From contig CM019071.1 of assembly GCA_009667805.1 (NCBI GenBank), positions 45,333,593 to 45,397,592 on the forward strand: a stretch of DNA of 64,000 nucleotides. Direction: 5' to 3'. Below, piece after piece: positions 11,731 to 24,200 of the stretch. The notes under the pieces are model-generated. The model was not told the DNA's origin and ran no database searches. It was given only the letters and a program-made list of their open reading frames with translations. The stretch is from Leptobrachium leishanense. Its lineage: Eukaryota > Chordata > Amphibia > Anura > Megophryidae. Position 1 is the first letter of the stretch. Every line of letters starts with the position of its first letter. A program made the position numbers and the translations under genes.

Positions 11731-13205
11731 CTCTATACACAGCCTCACAACATCTCTATAAACAACCCCATCAGCATCGCTATACACAAACAGCATCTCT
11801 ATACACAACCCCATCAGCATCTCTAAACACAACCTCACAGCATCTCTATACACAGCATCTCTATACACAACCCCATCAGCTTCTCTATACACAAACAGCA
11901 TCTCTATACACAACCTCATCAGCATCTCTTTACACAGCATCTCTATACACAACCCCATCAGCATCTCTTTACACAGCATCTCTATACACAGCCACACAGC
12001 ATCTCTATACACAACCTCACAGCATCTCTATACACAGCCTCACAGCATCTCTATACACAACCCCATCAGCATCTCTATACACAGCCTCACAGCATATCTA
12101 TACACAGCCTCACAGCATCTCTATACACAGCCTCACAGCATCTCTATACACAGCCTCACAGCATCTCTATACACAGCCTCACAGCATCTCTATACACAAC
12201 CCCATCAGCATCTCTATACACAGCCTCACAGCATCTCTATACACAGCATCTCTATACACAACCCCATCAGCATCTCTATACACAAACAGCATCTCTATAC
12301 ACAACCTCAAAGCATCTCTATACACAACCCCATCAGAATCTCTATACACAGCTTCTCTATACACAGCCACACAGCATCTCTATACACAGCCTCACAGCAT
12401 CTCTATACACAACCCCATCAGCATCTCTATACACAGCCTCACAGCAACTCTATACACAACCTCACAGCATCTCTATACACAACCCCATCAGCATCTCTAT
12501 ACACAAACAGCATCTCTATACACAACCCCATCAGCATCTCTATACACAAACAACATCTCTATATACAACCCCATCAGCATCTCTATACACAAACAGCATC
12601 TCTATACACAACCCCATCAGCATCTCTATACACAGCATCTCTATACACAGCCACACAGCATCTCTATACACAGCCTCACAGCATCTCTATACACAGCCTC
12701 ACAGCATCTCTATACACAACCTCACAGCATCTCTATACACAGCATCTCTATACACAACCTCACAGCATCTCTATACACAACCCCATCAGCATCTCTATAC
12801 ACAGCCTCACAGCATCTCTATATACAACCCCATCAGCATCTCTATACACAGCATCTCTATACACAAACAGCATCTCTATACACAACCCCATCAGCATCTC
12901 TATACACAAACAGCATCTCTATACACAAACAGCATCTCTATACACAACCCCATCAGCATCTCTATACACAAACAGCATCTCTATACACAACCTCAAAGCA
13001 TCTCTATACACAACCCCATCAGAATCTCTATACACAGATTCTCTATACACAGCCACACAGCATCTCTATACACAACCCCATCAGCATCTCTATACACAAA
13101 CCGCATCTCTATACACAGCCCCATCAGCATCTCTATACACAACCCCATCAGCATCTCTATACACAACCCCATCAGCATCTCTATACACAACCTCACAGCA
13201 TCTCT
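11731..13205. repeat. Minisatellite, composite 15-24 bp units (about 1.47 kb)
   Basis: Tandem variants of CATCTCTATACACA followed by ACCCCATCAG, GCCTCACAG, AACAG or G, giving 24-, 23-, 19- and 15-bp units in irregular order. Open frames on the minus strand are the repeat read as LCIEMLMG-like peptides and are not genes. Confidence 0.95.
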
Positions 13206-13680
13206 GTGAAACCTCCACCAGGGGATTCCAGGCAGCTAGGGGTTCCCCGGCTATCTGACGTCATCACGCTATGCGTGAGGATGTCAGGCAGTGAGGGGGG
13301 ACCCGGGGGTGGAGCTGTGATCCAAGATGGCGGCCCCCACCGGAGCTAGGCCGCACTTCGGAGGAGACTCTCTCCTTTTAAGCGGTGCCTGGCTTTTTTT
13401 TGTGGGACCTCCCGATCGGGAAGGAGAGGGATCCGAATGGATCCCCCCTCCCTTACAGGTGATCTCCCGGCATTGCCGGTCATTTACGTCGGGAGGAGCT
13501 TGACTTCAGCGTCTGAGGACGCTGAAGTCAGAATGCCACGGGACCCCGGACAGAGAGGTGAGTATCTCCGCCGGCGGTCCCGCAAAGCTGATGACGTGTG
13601 GGACACGTCCTCCTCAGCATACAGCGGGAGTAACTGAGGACGTGTCCCACACGTCGTCAGCAGTGAAGGGGTTAAAAACA
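13206..13680. mobile_element. GC-rich end of a TTAA-type DNA element
   Basis: GC-rich sequence containing an inverted repeat (TGTGGGACACGTCCTC near 13,597 against GAGGACGTGTCCCACACG near 13,637). It ends GCAGTGAAGGGGTTAA, the inverted form of the TTAACCCTTTCACTGC end seen at 36,195. It is probably the right part of a piggyBac-like non-autonomous element. The left end is not certain. Confidence 0.4.
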
Positions 13681-14123
13681 TATTTTTTTAAACTTTTTGT
13701 CCTTGTTTCCGGTCCCCCAGGGCACTACCCGGAGCCGGACATTGTTTTAAATTTATCTATACATCTTAGAAATCCGCCACTTCACGGGCAGGTTATGGGG
13801 ACCTCCTAGGCACGATATTTGAAGGAATTTTTTGTTTTTATTCTTAACCTTTATTTCATGGAAAACTCACTGTTCCTTTAAAAAAGGTTTTTTTTAAAAA
13901 CTTTTTGTCCTTGTTTCCTGTCCCCCAGGGCACTACCTGGACCCCCATACAACTTTTATGGCAAATATCTTGCACATATGCCCTCTTGGAGGGCACTCTA
14001 AAAATCGAACTTTCGAGTCCCATTGACTTGCATTGAGTTCAGTTCGAGTTCGAGTTCGAACTCGAACTTTTTGAAATTGTTCGAATACGAACCGAACACG
14101 GGGATGTTCGGCTCATCACTAAT

Positions 14124-15087
14124 GACAATTACAGCAACACCTTGTATCTGTATGTGCTGCATAATGCCTGTGTATGGCAATTACAGCAACACCTTGTATC
14201 TGTATGTGCCGCATAATGCCTGTGTATGACAATTACAGCAACACCTTGTATCTGTATGTGCCGCATAATGCCTGTGTATGGCAATTACAGCAACACCTTG
14301 TATCTGTATGTGCTGCATAATGCCTGTGTATGGCAATTACAGCAACACCTTGTATCTGTATGTGCCGCATAATGCCTGTGTATGACAATTACAGCAACAC
14401 CTTGTATCTGTATGTGCTGCATAATGCCTGTGTATGGCAATTACAGCAACACCTTGTATCTGTATGTGCTGCATAATGCCTGTGTATGACAATTACAGCA
14501 ACACCTTGTATCTGTATGTGCCGCATAATGCCTGTGTATGGCAATTACAGCAACACCTTGTATCTGTATGTGCTGCATAATGCCTGTGTATGGCAATTAC
14601 AGCAACACCTTGTATCTGTATGTGCCGCATAATGCCTGTGTATGGCAATTACAGCAACACCTTGTATCTGTATGTGCTGCATAATGCCTGTGTATGGCAA
14701 ATACAGCAACACCTTGTATCTGTATGTGCTGCATAATGCCTGTGTATGGCAATTACATTACAGCAACACCTTGTATCTGTATGTGCCGCATAATGCCTGT
14801 GTATGACAATTACAGCAACACCTCGTATCTGTATGTGCCGCATAATGCCTGTGTATGGCAATTACAGCAACACCTTGTATCTGTATGTGCCGCATAATGC
14901 CTGTGTGTGGCAATTACAGCAACACCTTGTATCTGTATGTGCTACAAAATGCCTGTGTATGGCAATTACAGCAACACCTCATATCTGTATGTGCTGCATA
15001 ATGCCTGTGTATGGCAGTTACAGCAACACCTCGTATCTGTATGTGCCACATAATGCCTGTGTATGGCAATTACAGCAACACCTCGTA
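14124..15087. repeat. Minisatellite, 52-bp unit, about 18 copies
   Basis: The unit reads GGCAATTACAGCAACACC, then TTGTATCTGTATGTGC, then YGCATAATGCCTGTGTAT. Successive GCAACACC words are exactly 52 bp apart (14134, 14186). Copies differ at a few sites, mainly TGCTGC/TGCCGC and GGCAAT/GACAAT. Frames through it are not genes. Confidence 0.97.
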
Positions 15088-15191
15088 TTGCCATTACTCT
15101 CCTGTCAATCCTGAATGTCAGCGATGGGTATTTTGGAATCTGTTCTAACACATCTTTCTGACCACTCCCTTGATGATTTGGAGAGGCGGTC

Positions 15192-15268
15192 TATATAAAG
15201 CCACCCAACCTTATGTGATCACTCTCCAACCTGCTTAGACTGAGCCCGGGGCCCTGCAGTGTGTAAGT
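15192..15268 (+). promoter_or_regulatory. Candidate TATA promoter and untranslated leader exon
   Basis: TATATAAAG (15192-15200) is followed about 60 bp later by a strong donor GTAAGT (15263-15268), leaving room for a leader exon of about 40 nt. A good acceptor, TTTTCTAGATTTCTCAG, ends at 18058, only 17 nt before the CYP2 ATG. No TATA box is seen right upstream of that ATG. I infer that this may be the CYP2 promoter with a non-coding first exon. Transcript evidence would decide. Confidence 0.35.
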
Positions 15269-15875
15269 ACATGACATCTCTGGCTGTGCAGTGCGAGTGA
15301 GGAAATAACCGATCACAGGGTCTGTGATAAGGGAAGACACGCAGGCTCTCTTCTCTTTATTTTGCATATTTCCCTTGTCTGGTTTCTGTGATTTGTTTAG
15401 CACTTGATAAACAAGTTCTGGATTTCTAGGTCCTGTATGTGAATTTTATTCTGCATAAGAAGTGCTTTTTGGGGGAAAATGGTACTGTATTGATATTTAG
15501 CAGAAATGCTGGAAGTGAGGCAATCCAATAATAGAAGACGACAAAATGTGGCTACAGACCTCGTGTGACATTTTTACAACTTTCACCTAATATTACCATC
15601 CAATGAACTGACTGCTGACATAATGTCAGGACCGCTCTCTTATGGGGGGGGATAAATAAACACCTGGGTTTTATTAGCACCTATTACTTTTTGATCATGC
15701 ATTTACTGATGGGTTTCCCTGCTTGTGAAGCCTTCAAAGTGCAAGGCTTACAAGTGAGGCACTTTGAGATATTCTGGAGATACTCTGGAGGTAGTCGGAG
15801 GTTAGACAGGAGGTAGGAAACCTACAAAAAGGTAAGATTTGCTGGTTTTAAATCCATTCTTTTATAATAGCAGGC
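15269..15875. other. Non-coding stretch, no recognised feature
   Basis: Unique-looking AT-rich DNA with no convincing frame, tandem repeat or terminal repeat. If the leader-exon model is right, it lies in the first intron. Confidence 0.5.
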
Positions 15876-16237
15876 TTGGTCCAGTGTAAGAGCTGTCATG
15901 CATTTGTTTTTAGATCCAATTTTTGGAGGTTTGGAGTGTGCCTGATATGTAGGCAGTTCTCTTTATTGCAGCAGGAAATTGCCTGTTTGAAGTCTGAGAT
16001 TTGTAAATTATCTGTTAGACAAACTCAGGCTATGACTGTTACAAAGACACTGCCACAGAGGCCTCCTAGGAGCGGCAGATGGACTACTGTAGGATCTGGT
16101 AGACTTAGAGTTGTGGATAGAAGGCATGTCCCACAGTCTGTGGCTCTTCTTAATTCTTTTGAGGCACTTTCAGAGTGTAGTGGTAAGACGGATGTAGGCT
16201 CAGACACCATAGTCGAGGAACCATCATCCCCTATGCC
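15876..16237 (+). pseudogene. Fragment of a non-LTR retrotransposon ORF1-like protein
   Basis: A 128-residue frame with two CX2C pairs (CKSC and CLIC) and a short leucine heptad stretch (LLQQEIACLKSEICKL). A W-x-x-V-G-x-GR segment follows, then LLNSFEALSE. That order (zinc-like, coiled coil, basic, then an NRF-x-x-L motif) is seen in ORF1 of some CR1-like LINEs; here the NRF is NSF. The frame runs into a MITE at 16238, so its end is artificial. Assignment is tentative. Confidence 0.4.
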
Positions 16238-16436
16238 TAAGGCTGGGGTCAGACGAGCGTAGTGTTCACGTCCGTGATTGCTCCTAAAAGTACATCTGTG
16301 ATAGCATGACAGAAAGCCCATCGGAGCCCGACACACGAAGTACATCTGCACTGAACTGCAGACACACAATGGATGCGGCCCCCGGACGCAAGGCAGGCAA
16401 GAACGTACAACTCCTAGAATGGCCGCACAAAGTGGA
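16238..16436. mobile_element. MITE fragment, AAGGCTRGGGTCAGACG family
   Basis: It starts AAGGCTGGGGTCAGACGAGCG. It matches, in inverse orientation, the right part of the copy at 43095-43536 (shared words CACGTCCGTGATTG and AAAGTACATC). The other end is replaced by the adjacent minisatellite. Confidence 0.7.
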
Positions 16437-17103
16437 AATATACCCATGTGAGCTGGGGCAAATATATCCATGTGAGCTGGGGGCAATATATCCATGTGAG
16501 CTGGGGCAAATATACCCATGTGAGCTGGGGGCAATATATCCATGTGAGCTGGGGCAAATATATCCATGTGAGCTGGGGCAATATATCCATGTGAGCTGGG
16601 GCAAATATATCCATGTGTGAGCTGGGGCAATATATCAATGTGTGAGCTGGGGCAATATATCCATGTGAGTTGGGGGCAAATATATCCATGTGTGAGCTGG
16701 GGAAATATATCCATGTGAGCTGGGGGCAAATATATCCATGTGAGTTGGGGGCAAATATATCCACGTGAGCTGTGGCAAATATATCCATGTGTAAGCTGGG
16801 GCAATATATCCATGTGTGAGCTGGGGTAATATATCTATGTGAGCTGGGGTAATATATCAATGTGTGAGCTGGGGCAATATATCCCTGTGTGAGCTGGGGC
16901 AATATATCCCTGTGTGAGCTCGGGCAATATACCCATGTGAGCTGGGGCAAATATATCCATGTGAGCTGGGGGCAATATATCCATGTGAGCTGGGGCAATA
17001 TATCCATGTGAGCTGGGGCAAATATATCCATTCGAGCTGGGGGCAATATATCCATGTGAGCTGGGGGGCAATATATCCATGTGAGCTGAGGGCAAATATA
17101 TCT
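16437..17103. repeat. Minisatellite, 23-26 bp unit
   Basis: Tandem GAGCTGGGGCAAATATATCC-ATGT units with 4 or 5 G, 1-3 A, and an optional extra TG. About 27 copies. Frames on both strands are the repeat read through (PQLTWIY-like or YPCELGQI-like) and are not genes. Confidence 0.95.
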
Positions 17104-17189
17104 GCCTGTCACTGCAAACCCAACACCAGCTCTTGGCCAAAACTGGTAGAATTCCCCCCTCCCGAAACCTGTGTCTTGGTCCACCCCTG

Positions 17190-17322
17190 CCTAAACCTAG
17201 CCCTAACCCTAACCCCCCTAAACCTAGCCCTAACCCCCTAAACCTAGCCCTAACCCTAACTCCCTAACCATAACCCCTAAGTCTAACTCCCTAAGGGTTA
17301 GGGTGTTAGTATTAGGGTTAGC
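17190..17322. repeat. Degenerate interstitial telomere-like block
   Basis: CCCTAA and variants (CCTAAACCTAG, CCCTAACCC) repeat from 17190 to about 17295. The strand then switches to GGGTTAGGGTGTTAG and ATTAGGGTTAG up to 17322. This is the vertebrate telomere unit. The C-rich half comes first, which is opposite to the order a head-to-head telomere fusion would leave. Confidence 0.75.
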
Positions 17323-18058
17323 CGCTGGGATTTTGGATGTCTGGAAGTTGGCCATGTAGGGAACTTGGTATGTCCGGCACTTGTTCTTTCTGGAAGTTTG
17401 CCATCAGGATGTTGGCATTAGGGAACGTGGCCATAGGGATTTTGTCTGGCACCCTGTACCATGCTACCTGCACCATACCAAAATACCTAGGCTATGCCTG
17501 TAACATGCCAAGCTACCTAAAACTATACTTTGCCTGTTCTTATCTGCCAGTCTTGACCATGTTCCTGCCTGTCAGTCTTGCCTATGTCCCAGCCATACCC
17601 ATGTTCCTGCCAACCAGTTTTGCCTGTGTCCCTGCCTTTTCCTCACATGTATTTTGTCCGCCTGTGTATCCGGTCTTGCCTCTCTTCTTTTCTGTGTCTA
17701 GTCTGCTTGCCTTTGGTTGGTGTCCAGCTCCTTTCCTGTCATGCCTCTTTGCTTATCTTCTGTGTGTTCCAGTCAGCCTCCTTCGTACCTCGCCCATCTG
17801 TTGTCCTGGCTTACTTTCTTCCCTTGCTTTTGCCCAGTTCCTGTATACCTGACCCCTCTGTTGTTTTAACCTTTCATGTATCCAAATAAAACCCGTACAA
17901 CTTACCCAAGAACCTGACTGCTCACCTGTGTGTCACTGCTACCTGGGCTCTGCCTGCTAAACCCTGAACATCTCCTGATACAGAGATTACTGGGGCAAAA
18001 CAGTATTATCCAATAGGAGAATTACAAGTCCCCCGGTTGTGTTTTCTAGATTTCTCAG
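17323..18058. other. Upstream region of the CYP2 gene, repeat-like, no gene
   Basis: Begins with loosely repeated GGGAAYKTGG and GGGATTTTG words, then a pyrimidine-rich stretch with CCTGCC and TGCCTGT motifs and an AATAAA near 17,885. It may be a decayed LTR or 3' end of an unknown element. A CCAAT word lies at 18,010. No TATA box lies within 100 bp of the CYP2 start. Confidence 0.4.
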
Positions 18059-18075
18059 AACATTCTTGGTGCAGT

Positions 18076-18243
18076 ATGAGTCCCGTCCTGGTCGCCGTGG
18101 CTCTCATATCGTGTGTGGTTTTGGTGTGGATCATGAAGAATGCCTTTGTCAAAGGAAACCTCCCCCCTGGGCCGACGCCGCTCCCCCTGCTGGGTAACCT
18201 CCTCCAGATTAAAAAAATGAAGTTTGTGAGGTTTCTAAACGAG
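18076..18243 (+). CDS. CYP2 exon 1
   Basis: 168 nt, residues 1-56. It encodes the N-terminal signal anchor and the proline-rich hinge followed by LLGNLLQ. Start ATG in GCAGTATGAGT. Donor GAG|GTGAGA at 18244, phase 0. Confidence 0.92.
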
Positions 18244-21200
18244 GTGAGATTCATGGAATTCAGCGTCAAAGTGTTTCTAGAAATGTTTCCTTCCCCGTTC
18301 ATTCACCTCGCCTTTTCACACTCGTGTTTCTGTTCTTGATCTTGAAGACAGAAAATTATTTACATTAATGGTCTTGTAGAAAGAGGAAAAAACATTCATG
18401 GCGACAAACTTAAACCCAAATGTACGTACACTTGAGTCAACCAGATTTAAAGGCAAACTATACTCATCCCGACAACGTTACATTTACAAAAGTAGTCAGG
18501 ATGTGTGGCGTGCCCCCATTCTCCCCCCAGCTCCCCGGTTCATGAAGTGGAGGAGTTTCCTCCACCCCAATCAGCGTCACCAGCAGTTGGGATTTTGAAT
18601 TTCCCAGCTGTCGGTCACACGCAGAGAGCGGACGCGTCACACTCTGAGATCAATCACTATAACGTCTGTTCTCAGAGAGGCAGCAATGGATCAGATCTGT
18701 GAATGCGCGTGCAGCTCCGATCCATCACTCTGTGCAGGCGCTACAAGACTTGTGTACGTAAAGTGTGTGAGTCCCGTAGCGCTGCTCAATTTACGAAAGA
18801 AAGGCATGTACTGGCCATCGGGAGCACCGGGAGAATCCAGAGGGGCCGATGGGTCAGTGGACCGGCTGAGCCTCGGGGTGCTTTTTTTTTAAACTTAGTC
18901 CAGCACTTAGTATAACCAGGACTGGATAACACTAGTGTGGAATGTCAGTACTTGTTTCAAAGGTCTGAAGGATTTCTGCATTGCAGGGGTGGGTTAGGGG
19001 GGCTTCCTTGGACATCCACACATGGATTCTGGAGCTGGCTATGGCTTTATTGTGTGTAAAGGAGCGGAATCCACAGAGACTGCGAGGATTCCGCTCCACA
19101 TTTTATTTACAGCTTCTCCTTCCAGTGACTGCCTTCAGAGTTTGAAGTCAGCAGCAGCCGGAGCACCACATGTTGCTACAAAACCTCTCCTGTGCTGTGT
19201 GCTGTGACCAGGAGCCATCCCCAAAATGTGAAAATACGTAGGGTATTGACTAAACATGCCAAGTGAGGGTGAATCCCACCCTTATGTCTTATACCTGGGC
19301 ACCGATGCGTCTCCTGAGAGCATTATAGAGGCTAGACTCACAGCCAGGCATGCAGGGAGCCGTAAATCTGACAGATCCTCTGATTTGACGGTCCCTCTCC
19401 TATGCTCCCTTTCTATAGACTATTAAGCCGGAGCTCAGTGTGGCAGTGCTGTGCTTTCTCTATAGGTGCACTCAAGGGGTTAATTATCACAGGAGTCTGC
19501 AGAGCTCAGGAAAGTATTTGCTAATCAGCCATAGCCATGTAGCAGGGAGACGAGTCCAAATTCTAGGTCAAAATAGCCAAACCAGAAAAATTCTCCCATT
19601 TATCTCACTTTCCAAATTGGCTATTTGGTCTAGATTGTTCATTTTCCTGGCAATTCTCAAGATATGTCACAGTTCTGAGTCCCTTAAAAGTGTACTCGAA
19701 TTACATTTTATTAAAGTTTATTTTAATATTTATCATATTATTTATTTTTATAAAATAATTTAATCAATATTCTAATTTAAATTAAGTATATTTTAATGCA
19801 TATTGTGATAAAGTACACGGTGTGGTCTGTGATGGTGTGTATATTCCCTCTAATCATTTTAGGGAGGGATATGCAGTTTAGCTCCAGGGGAAGCATTTGT
19901 GTGCTACATAACTAAGCCCAAGAGGTTAATTTTCTCTCCACACACTGGTCAGCTGGAAGTCATTTAGTAGCAGTAAAAAGAAATCACTGCCTGCTTTTCA
20001 CTCTGAGGGAGGTGCCTGTGTGGAGAGAAGCAAAGTGGTTTTGGGTCCAAGCACAAACAACAGTTCTAAGGTTGGTGAAACCTATGTTTGTTTAGTTTAA
20101 AAAAGAAGCCCTGGTGGTAAGGGATCTTTAAGAGAGTCAGTGCTCAAAGGAGCTAGGGTTAGTTTTATAGGGATGTGTTTGTTTTATTTTGAACAGCAGC
20201 CAATTCAATAAAGTAAAGAACTTGTTTATGAAAACCCAAGAGGACCGTGCTTTCTTAAGGATATAACACCCAAGGCGGGTACAAGGATCACAATATTTAT
20301 TTTAATTGTTCAAATTACATTTACAGGAATATATAATTCATAATAAAATACAATTTTAATAATCCATAATTATTTTTTAATTATATTGCTGTGGAGCTCT
20401 AATACGCTCATACACACTGCACATTACTGTGGGTTTTATTGCTGTGGAGCTCTGTGATACGCATCAACATGTTATGGGGGGGGGTCAGTATTTCATCCTT
20501 GGATCCATGCAGCACAATGTCTTGTGCTGGCCCTGCTCCAGTCCATATCAATATGTTAATCCGGCCTTGCGTGTTTGGATATCGGAGTGAGCCAGTCTAG
20601 ATGAAGTCCAGGGCTGTTTTTTTTGTCCCAGTCCAGCGCTGGCGAAATATGCTGACTTCAGTGATTGTGTGTAATGATACCTGTTGTGTCTGCGTCCCCT
20701 GTGCCTTATCGTTGTCACAATCTACTCATCCACTGCAGATGAGACGCAGATACGGTAATATCTTCACGTTTTACCTGGGGTCGCGTCCTGTGCTTGTGGT
20801 GAGCGGGTACCAGGAGCTGAAAGATGTTTTCTATCGCTATGGAGAAGAGTTCAGCGGCCGAGGAGAAACTCCGACTTTCACATTTTTTTATGACGGTTTT
20901 GGTAAGAAGCTCTGACTCCCCCAATGAAATTTACTGATTCTGCGATTTCTTTCCCATAGTTTAATTTATTTATTGTGTCATTTGTTTGGGTCGCCGTGTC
21001 CTTTTTTTGGATCGCCGTGTTTGGGTCGCCGTGTCCTGTGTTTGGGGTCGCCGTGTCCTGTGTTTGGGGTCGCCGTGTCCTGTGTTTGGGGTGGCCGTGT
21101 CCTGTGTTTGGGGTGGCCGTGTCCTGTGTTTGGGTCGCCGTGTTTGGGTCGCTGTGTTTGGGTTGCCGTGTCCCGGTTGCCGTGTCCTGTGTTTGGGGTC

Positions 21201-24200
21201 ACCGTGTTCTGTGTTTGGGGTCGCCGTGTTCTGTGTTTGGGTCACTGTGTTTGGGTTGCCGTGTCCCGGTTGCCGTGTTCTGTGTTTGGGTTACCGTGTC
21301 CTGTGTTTGGGTCGCCGTGTCCTGTGTTTGGGTCGCCGTGTCCCGTGTTTGGGTCGCTGTGTTTGGGTCGCCGTGTCCCGTGTTTGGGTCGCCGTGTCCT
21401 GTGTCCCGTGTTTGGGTCGCCGTGTCCTGTGTTTGGGTTTTGTTATTATTTACAAAAAATTATATCAAAAACTCCTGAACATTTTTTTTTTTTTTTATTA
21501 TTTTTTTGAAAATAGAATCTCACCTTTTTATTTAATTTTCTCAGGGTTTGCTCTGACCTCGAACATGAAGATATGGCGGGAGCTCAGACGCTTCTCCATG
21601 GGGGTGTTGCGGGAATTCGGTAGGGGCAAAACGAGCATTGAATTCATTGTGCAGGAGGAAGTGGAAAATCTGGTCAAGGAATTTGAAAAATGTAAAGGTT
21701 AGTGCTGCTGAAATATTACGATTTTTTTTTTTATAAGTTTTTCTGGTTTTCAGTTTTTTGTTATCTGGGTTTTCCAGTAAGTTTGAAACTGTTCTAGAGT
21801 CAAATATGAAAATCTCCTGCTTCCTGTATGTCCAGAATTCTGCTCTCACTGTGCCTGGTATCTACACTTTCACACTATCAGGGTTATTCAAAAAGCACCA
21901 ACATTGCACCAGAATTTCGGTGCTCTTCCGGTCCCTGCACTTCAGTGAGTCAAATTTCCGGACCCTGCAGTGAATTCAGCATTCACCACAGGATCCCCGA
22001 AGTGCAGGGAATTGCTACAGACTGCACTCAACGATCCGCTGCAAAACCACAGGAGGCATCCAAAAAAACAATCGAACAGAGTGACAACTAGCCATTAGAA
22101 AAAGGAGACAAGCCGACGAACGGGTAAAAAAAATAAAAAGCACCGCAACTTTTAAAAGCGGTTTGGACAAAAACTACTGCACGGAAATGCCTGGAATTAA
22201 TGTGGAAGGTCCTATGAATAAAAATAAAAAGGTCTGTTACAGGAAAAAAAAAAATATATATCGGAAACAAATTATTGATGAAAAATCCCAAGAAATGCCT
22301 AAAAAAAAAAAAAAAAAATTCCTAAAAAATAAATAGCATTTTTGCTGCTGATTAAAAGAATAAACAGTTTATTAGATATTCAGGGTTATTCAAAGAGATT
22401 TGAAAAGTTACCGCACTTTTTGCTGCCTGCACTTTGGGGCGATACGGCGATCCTAGTTTGCCGACCCTGCGGTGTATTCAGCAAGCACCGCAGGGCTCCC
22501 CATAGTGCAGGGAATACTCACCGCAAACCCGCAGAGCACTCGCCACAAAACCCCGCCGAACACACCGGAAAAACCCGACTAGCTGCCGATCACAGCGCAG
22601 AGCAGCCACTGGGAAAACCCAACACGCAAACGAAACAAGGTGAAAAAAACAACAACAAAAACAGTTCGCTTGAAAAGTGAAACACTGTTTGCAAAGAAAC
22701 TACTGAACGAAAATGTCTGGAATTTACACATAAGATCCTAAGAATGATAATAAAAAGGGCTGTTACAGGAAAAAAAGAAAATAATTAAAGGAAACGGAAA
22801 CAAGGTTTGCACATTTCCAATGAATGCCTCAAAGATCCAAAAAAATTCTATAAAGAGACTTTTTGCTGCAGAATAAAATAATAAATGGTTTATTAGATAT
22901 TGTATTAAAACGGGAATATTTTTAACATTGAAGCCTATGGGATTCGCCTGAATAAACCTGATGAATGAAACCACTGAACATCAGGGCATTTCACTGACAT
23001 TTCTCTGCTGTTCGGTATCTTTGAGTAGATTAACCATTGCTTGTTCTGGCCTTTCCAGTGATATCCCACATGACACTGTAGCTGCTAGTATGGAGTCGGA
23101 GATACACCGGTCCAAATGCCTATCAATGCGGATGTAGCGCTGCTTTAAAAAGACTGTGTCCTGCTGAATTTACTTATTATGGCCACCAGGGGGAGACAGA
23201 GGCATAATGGACTATGCTGGGTAAACGGACCTACGTTTTCCATAGTGCTTTGCGGGGGATACAGGAAGTGAGTGGGACAGAAAGAGGACATCCGCAGCCT
23301 CGCGCAGAGGAGCGCCAGTGTGAGCCGAGCGACGAAAGGTGGAAGACGCACGTGAGACTGCCAGAGATTGAGACCAGGCTGGAGAGCAAGAGCTGCCTTG
23401 TGGGTGCTGAGAATCAGAGACAGTCCTGGCGGAGACCTATCCACACATCGCTGAGAGGTTTTGCGCAGACACCACGTTCCGGTTTGGACCCCGAATAAGG
23501 AGACCGCGATGATCCACTGGGAGTGCAGGCGGTAGGCTGTAATTCTCGTTACCAGAATCGGACAAGCAGGAGAAGCGGATCCGGTGTCAGAGTTCCAGTA
23601 TAATCAAGCGGAGAGAGATCCTTGATCGGACAGCGGAACAGATTGTCTAGCGGATGGGTGAGAGGCCTTCCAGGCCACAGTCCAAGTTTAAACAAAGCAC
23701 GCTGCAGTATTGTTTAAATCTACAGGGCCCCAACGTAACTAGTTGAAGAATTGCTCAATCCATTCACTGGCCAGTTGAATATAGTACCCGGGTACCTGAA
23801 TCGCACACACACACCTTTTTGGGACATTACTTTTACGGGACTTACACTCCAGAAACAAAGGGGTTAAACTTTCCTTTTGCCGCCGCGTGTTTTTCTCGCA
23901 TTACGAAATCCTGTCGTTCATATACCGTATTCACATTATATATGCCGCTTTATTGGGATCAGTAAAGTATATAATCTATAAAATCCACAACAGTGCTGGT
24001 GTATATTTATTCCCTAGTGTGGTGAGACTAACCCGAGGTTAAATTCAGCGGCTCCTCCGGGAGTGAGCGCTACACAGACATAAGGGAGACATGAAATTAA
24101 TCGAATGGGGCCATTCGGCTATTCAGAGAGAAGGCAATTTGCCAAATTTTGGCGAATTGCCTGCACATACGGTGTCTGTTCGGTGGCAGTGAAATACGGT

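Larger units (their letters stand above)
10919..14123. mobile_element. Composite inverted-repeat element with TTAGGGATGAGC-type ends
   Basis: The left end (TTAGGGATGAGC, then TTCGATC and TTCGAAC motifs) and the right end (GTTCGGCTCATCACTAA) are imperfect inverted copies, rich in TTCG/CGAA. The left end matches that of the element at 51,471. The right 380 bp match 55,460-55,852. The interior holds AT-rich DNA (11,150-11,700, related in inverse to 25,270-25,500), a minisatellite, and a GC-rich piece. No coding capacity is seen. It may be two related elements rather than one. Confidence 0.5.

Noticed and set aside
14124..15087. CRISPR-like array of regular direct repeats
   Set aside because: There are no variable spacers; the whole 52-bp unit repeats, and the context is vertebrate.
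16025..17184. Long minus-strand frames of GYICPQLTW-type repeats
   Set aside because: Products of the 23-26 bp tandem array; the frame stays open because stop codons are absent from the unit.
17190..17322. Relic of a head-to-head telomere fusion
   Set aside because: A fusion would read TTAGGG then CCCTAA on one strand; here the order is reversed.
20973..21509. Long overlapping open frames with SPCPVFG-type repeats near exon 2
   Set aside because: They are the 21-bp minisatellite read in several frames; no start context or family resemblance.
23133..24074. A second full Gypsy element here
   Set aside because: Only one LTR is present with no internal sequence, so it is a solo LTR.
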